Shown one piece after another: positions 62,816 through 64,000 of a DNA stretch of 64,000 bases. How positions within the stretch are numbered: the stretch's first letter is position 1; each line of letters begins with the position of its first letter. The translations under genes were made by a program, and so were the position numbers. The DNA comes from Bifidobacterium leontopitheci. GTDB taxonomy: Bacteria; Actinomycetota; Actinomycetes; Actinomycetales; Bifidobacteriaceae. The stretch lies in NCBI RefSeq assembly GCF_009193355.1, contig NZ_WBVT01000013.1:1-64000 (forward strand). The letters are read 5' to 3'. The notes under the pieces are model-generated. The model made no database searches. It had not been told where the DNA came from and was given only the letters and a program-made list of their open reading frames with translations.

Positions 62816-64000
62816 TCACAGGGCAAAGTCGTCGTGGTTGCGGACGGAGGTGAAGGTGACGGTGTTGTCGGCAGACCGCATGTAGTGCAGCCGGCGCGCC
62901 GCCGCCTGACCGACCTGCAGCGAGTCGCGGAAGCAGGTCTCGCCGTTCGGGCCAAGCCGATACGGGTCGTCACCGCCCGGTCCGGTGCGCAGCCGGTGGT
63001 TCTGCCGTCCGGCGAGCTGGATGTCGCGGCCAATCAGTACTTCGACCATCACATCGACCACCTTGCCGACATTGATGCGCGTGGCGGCGAGCGTGTCGAA
63101 GAACCAGTCGGAGTACCCCCACTTTCGTGGCAGCGGATGATCCTTCTTCTCGGCCGGGCCGAGTCGTATCGCCCATGCGCGGCGGACCATCATGTCCATC
63201 TGCTCGCGTTCGAAGCGCCGGCCCTCGTCCGCGTCGGCGAACAATGGCACCAGCGACTTGTACTGGCTGCCGTTATAGGCGTTCTCCCGCTGTTTCTGCC
63301 GCATCTTCGCCTTCATGCCCTCGACCCGATCGGACGCCGTCTTCTCGCTGTCGCGCAGCTGCTGCATCTCATGCTGCAACTGTGTCAGATACTGGAACAC
63401 GTCGTCCGCCGCGGACACGTCGATCCGCCCGTCCGGCCCGGTCAGGAAGTCGGCCATCGCCTGCACGGAGTCGAACTGCGCGCCCAGCATCGCCGTGTCG
63501 CCCGCCGACCGGTCGGGAATCCTGCGCGTCTCCATGTCGCTCGGGTCGAGCCACGGCGGCCCGGACACCAGCAGGGACGGTGCTGGGCGCACCTGGTCCA
63601 CGTCGGCGTCGGTGATGGACAGTAGCCAGTCATGCTGGTAGTCGCCGTCGGCGTCGACCGTGCCCTTGACGGCGATGTAAATCGGCAGGACCATGCCGGC
63701 GGACGCGAGGTCGCGCATGTCGGTGATGCCGGTCTCGTCCTCGGTGCCCATGCGGATGGATACGCCGGGGAACAGTTCCACGACGCACTGGGCGGCGGTC
63801 ACCTTGTCGACTCTGGCGAGCACGGTCTGGCCGCTATCGTAGGCGGCGAGCGCCTGCCGCGCGTCCTGCCGGTCGGGCGTCACGACGACCGTGTGCGACT
63901 GCGGGTCGTACATGCCGCGGATCAGCTGGCCTTTGCGCAGGACGTGACCGTACCCGTACCGTTCGTACGCTTCGGGGAGCACGACCGATGCCATGTCACC
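62816..64000 (-). CDS. Hypothetical protein, N-terminus cut by window end
   Basis: At least 393 aa; the frame is open to the window edge. The ATG at 63994 has no visible ribosome binding site, so the gene probably begins outside. The visible N-terminal part holds a beta-rich segment GQTVLARVDKVTAAQCVVELFPGVSIRMG, which looks like an OB/S1-type or SH3-like barrel. DWLLSITDADVDQ and a coiled coil follow (about 205-240, QLQHEMQQLRDSEKTASDRVEGMKAKMRQ). The C-terminal part, MDMMVRRAWAIRLGPAEKKDHPLP...WFFDTLAATRINVGKVVDVMVEVLIGR, is helical. I do not recognise a family. Tail-to-tail with pncB. Confidence 0.7.
   Translation of the reverse strand, partial: GDMASVVLPEAYERYGYGHVLRKGQLIRGMYDPQSHTVVVTPDRQDARQALAAYDSGQTVLARVDKVTAAQCVVELFPGVSIRMGTEDETGITDMRDLASAGMVLPIYIAVKGTVDADGDYQHDWLLSITDADVDQVRPAPSLLVSGPPWLDPSDMETRRIPDRSAGDTAMLGAQFDSVQAMADFLTGPDGRIDVSAADDVFQYLTQLQHEMQQLRDSEKTASDRVEGMKAKMRQKQRENAYNGSQYKSLVPLFADADEGRRFEREQMDMMVRRAWAIRLGPAEKKDHPLPRKWGYSDWFFDTLAATRINVGKVVDVMVEVLIGRDIQLAGRQNHRLRTGPGGDDPYRLGPNGETCFRDSLQVGQAAARRLHYMRSADNTVTFTSVRNHDDFAL

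Overview
The window is high-GC actinobacterial DNA, almost certainly from a Bifidobacterium. The evidence is the protein repertoire (L-arabinose genes under a LacI regulator, a sortase-assembled pilus, pdxST, HNH/aldo-keto pair), G+C-rich codon use, and single-gene transcription units separated by many palindromic repeats. I cannot fix the species.

Layout. 1-130: tail of an IS3-type insertion sequence. 293-3199 and 14191-17673: two copies of a three-gene locus, each coding a large secreted beta-helix-like protein, a 57-58 residue peptide and a single-pass membrane protein with a long Ser/Gly/Asn-rich external tail. Between them lie a third, orphan Ser-rich membrane protein (4465-5346), an HPr-kinase-like P-loop protein (6070-7068), an MFS drug-type exporter, an NRAMP metal importer, a membrane-anchored HNH nuclease and an aldo-keto reductase. 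18040-31350: a sugar porter with a very long tail, PLP synthase (pdxS, pdxT), an acyl-CoA ligase, an AbiEi/DUF559-like protein bracketed by palindrome arrays, a membrane protein of unknown function and a two-component system.

31404-41200 is an L-arabinose regulon: GPH-type sugar symporter, aldose epimerase, araA, araD, araB and a LacI-type repressor. Five near-palindromic operators of the TGTGAGCG-TCACA type lie at its control regions. 41258-43633 is housekeeping (rnhB, lepB, rplS). 43953-50087 is a surface locus: wall-anchored subtilisin-like protease, class C sortase and LPxTG major pilin. 51786-54055 holds DUF1893, ECF S-component and DUF362 genes. The rest is housekeeping: pgi, tRNA-Thr(CGT), tRNA-Leu(TAG), an auxin-efflux-type carrier, rdgB, rph, a Pr6Pr-like membrane protein, pncB and a gene cut by the window end.

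The most unusual content is (a) the duplicated secreted protein/small peptide/Ser-rich protein locus with an HPr-kinase-like gene nearby, which looks like an undescribed peptide or surface system, and (b) an exceptional density of at least seven unrelated families of palindromic intergenic repeats. These include arrays on both sides of a nuclease-like gene and two structured ~100-nt elements between araA and araD.
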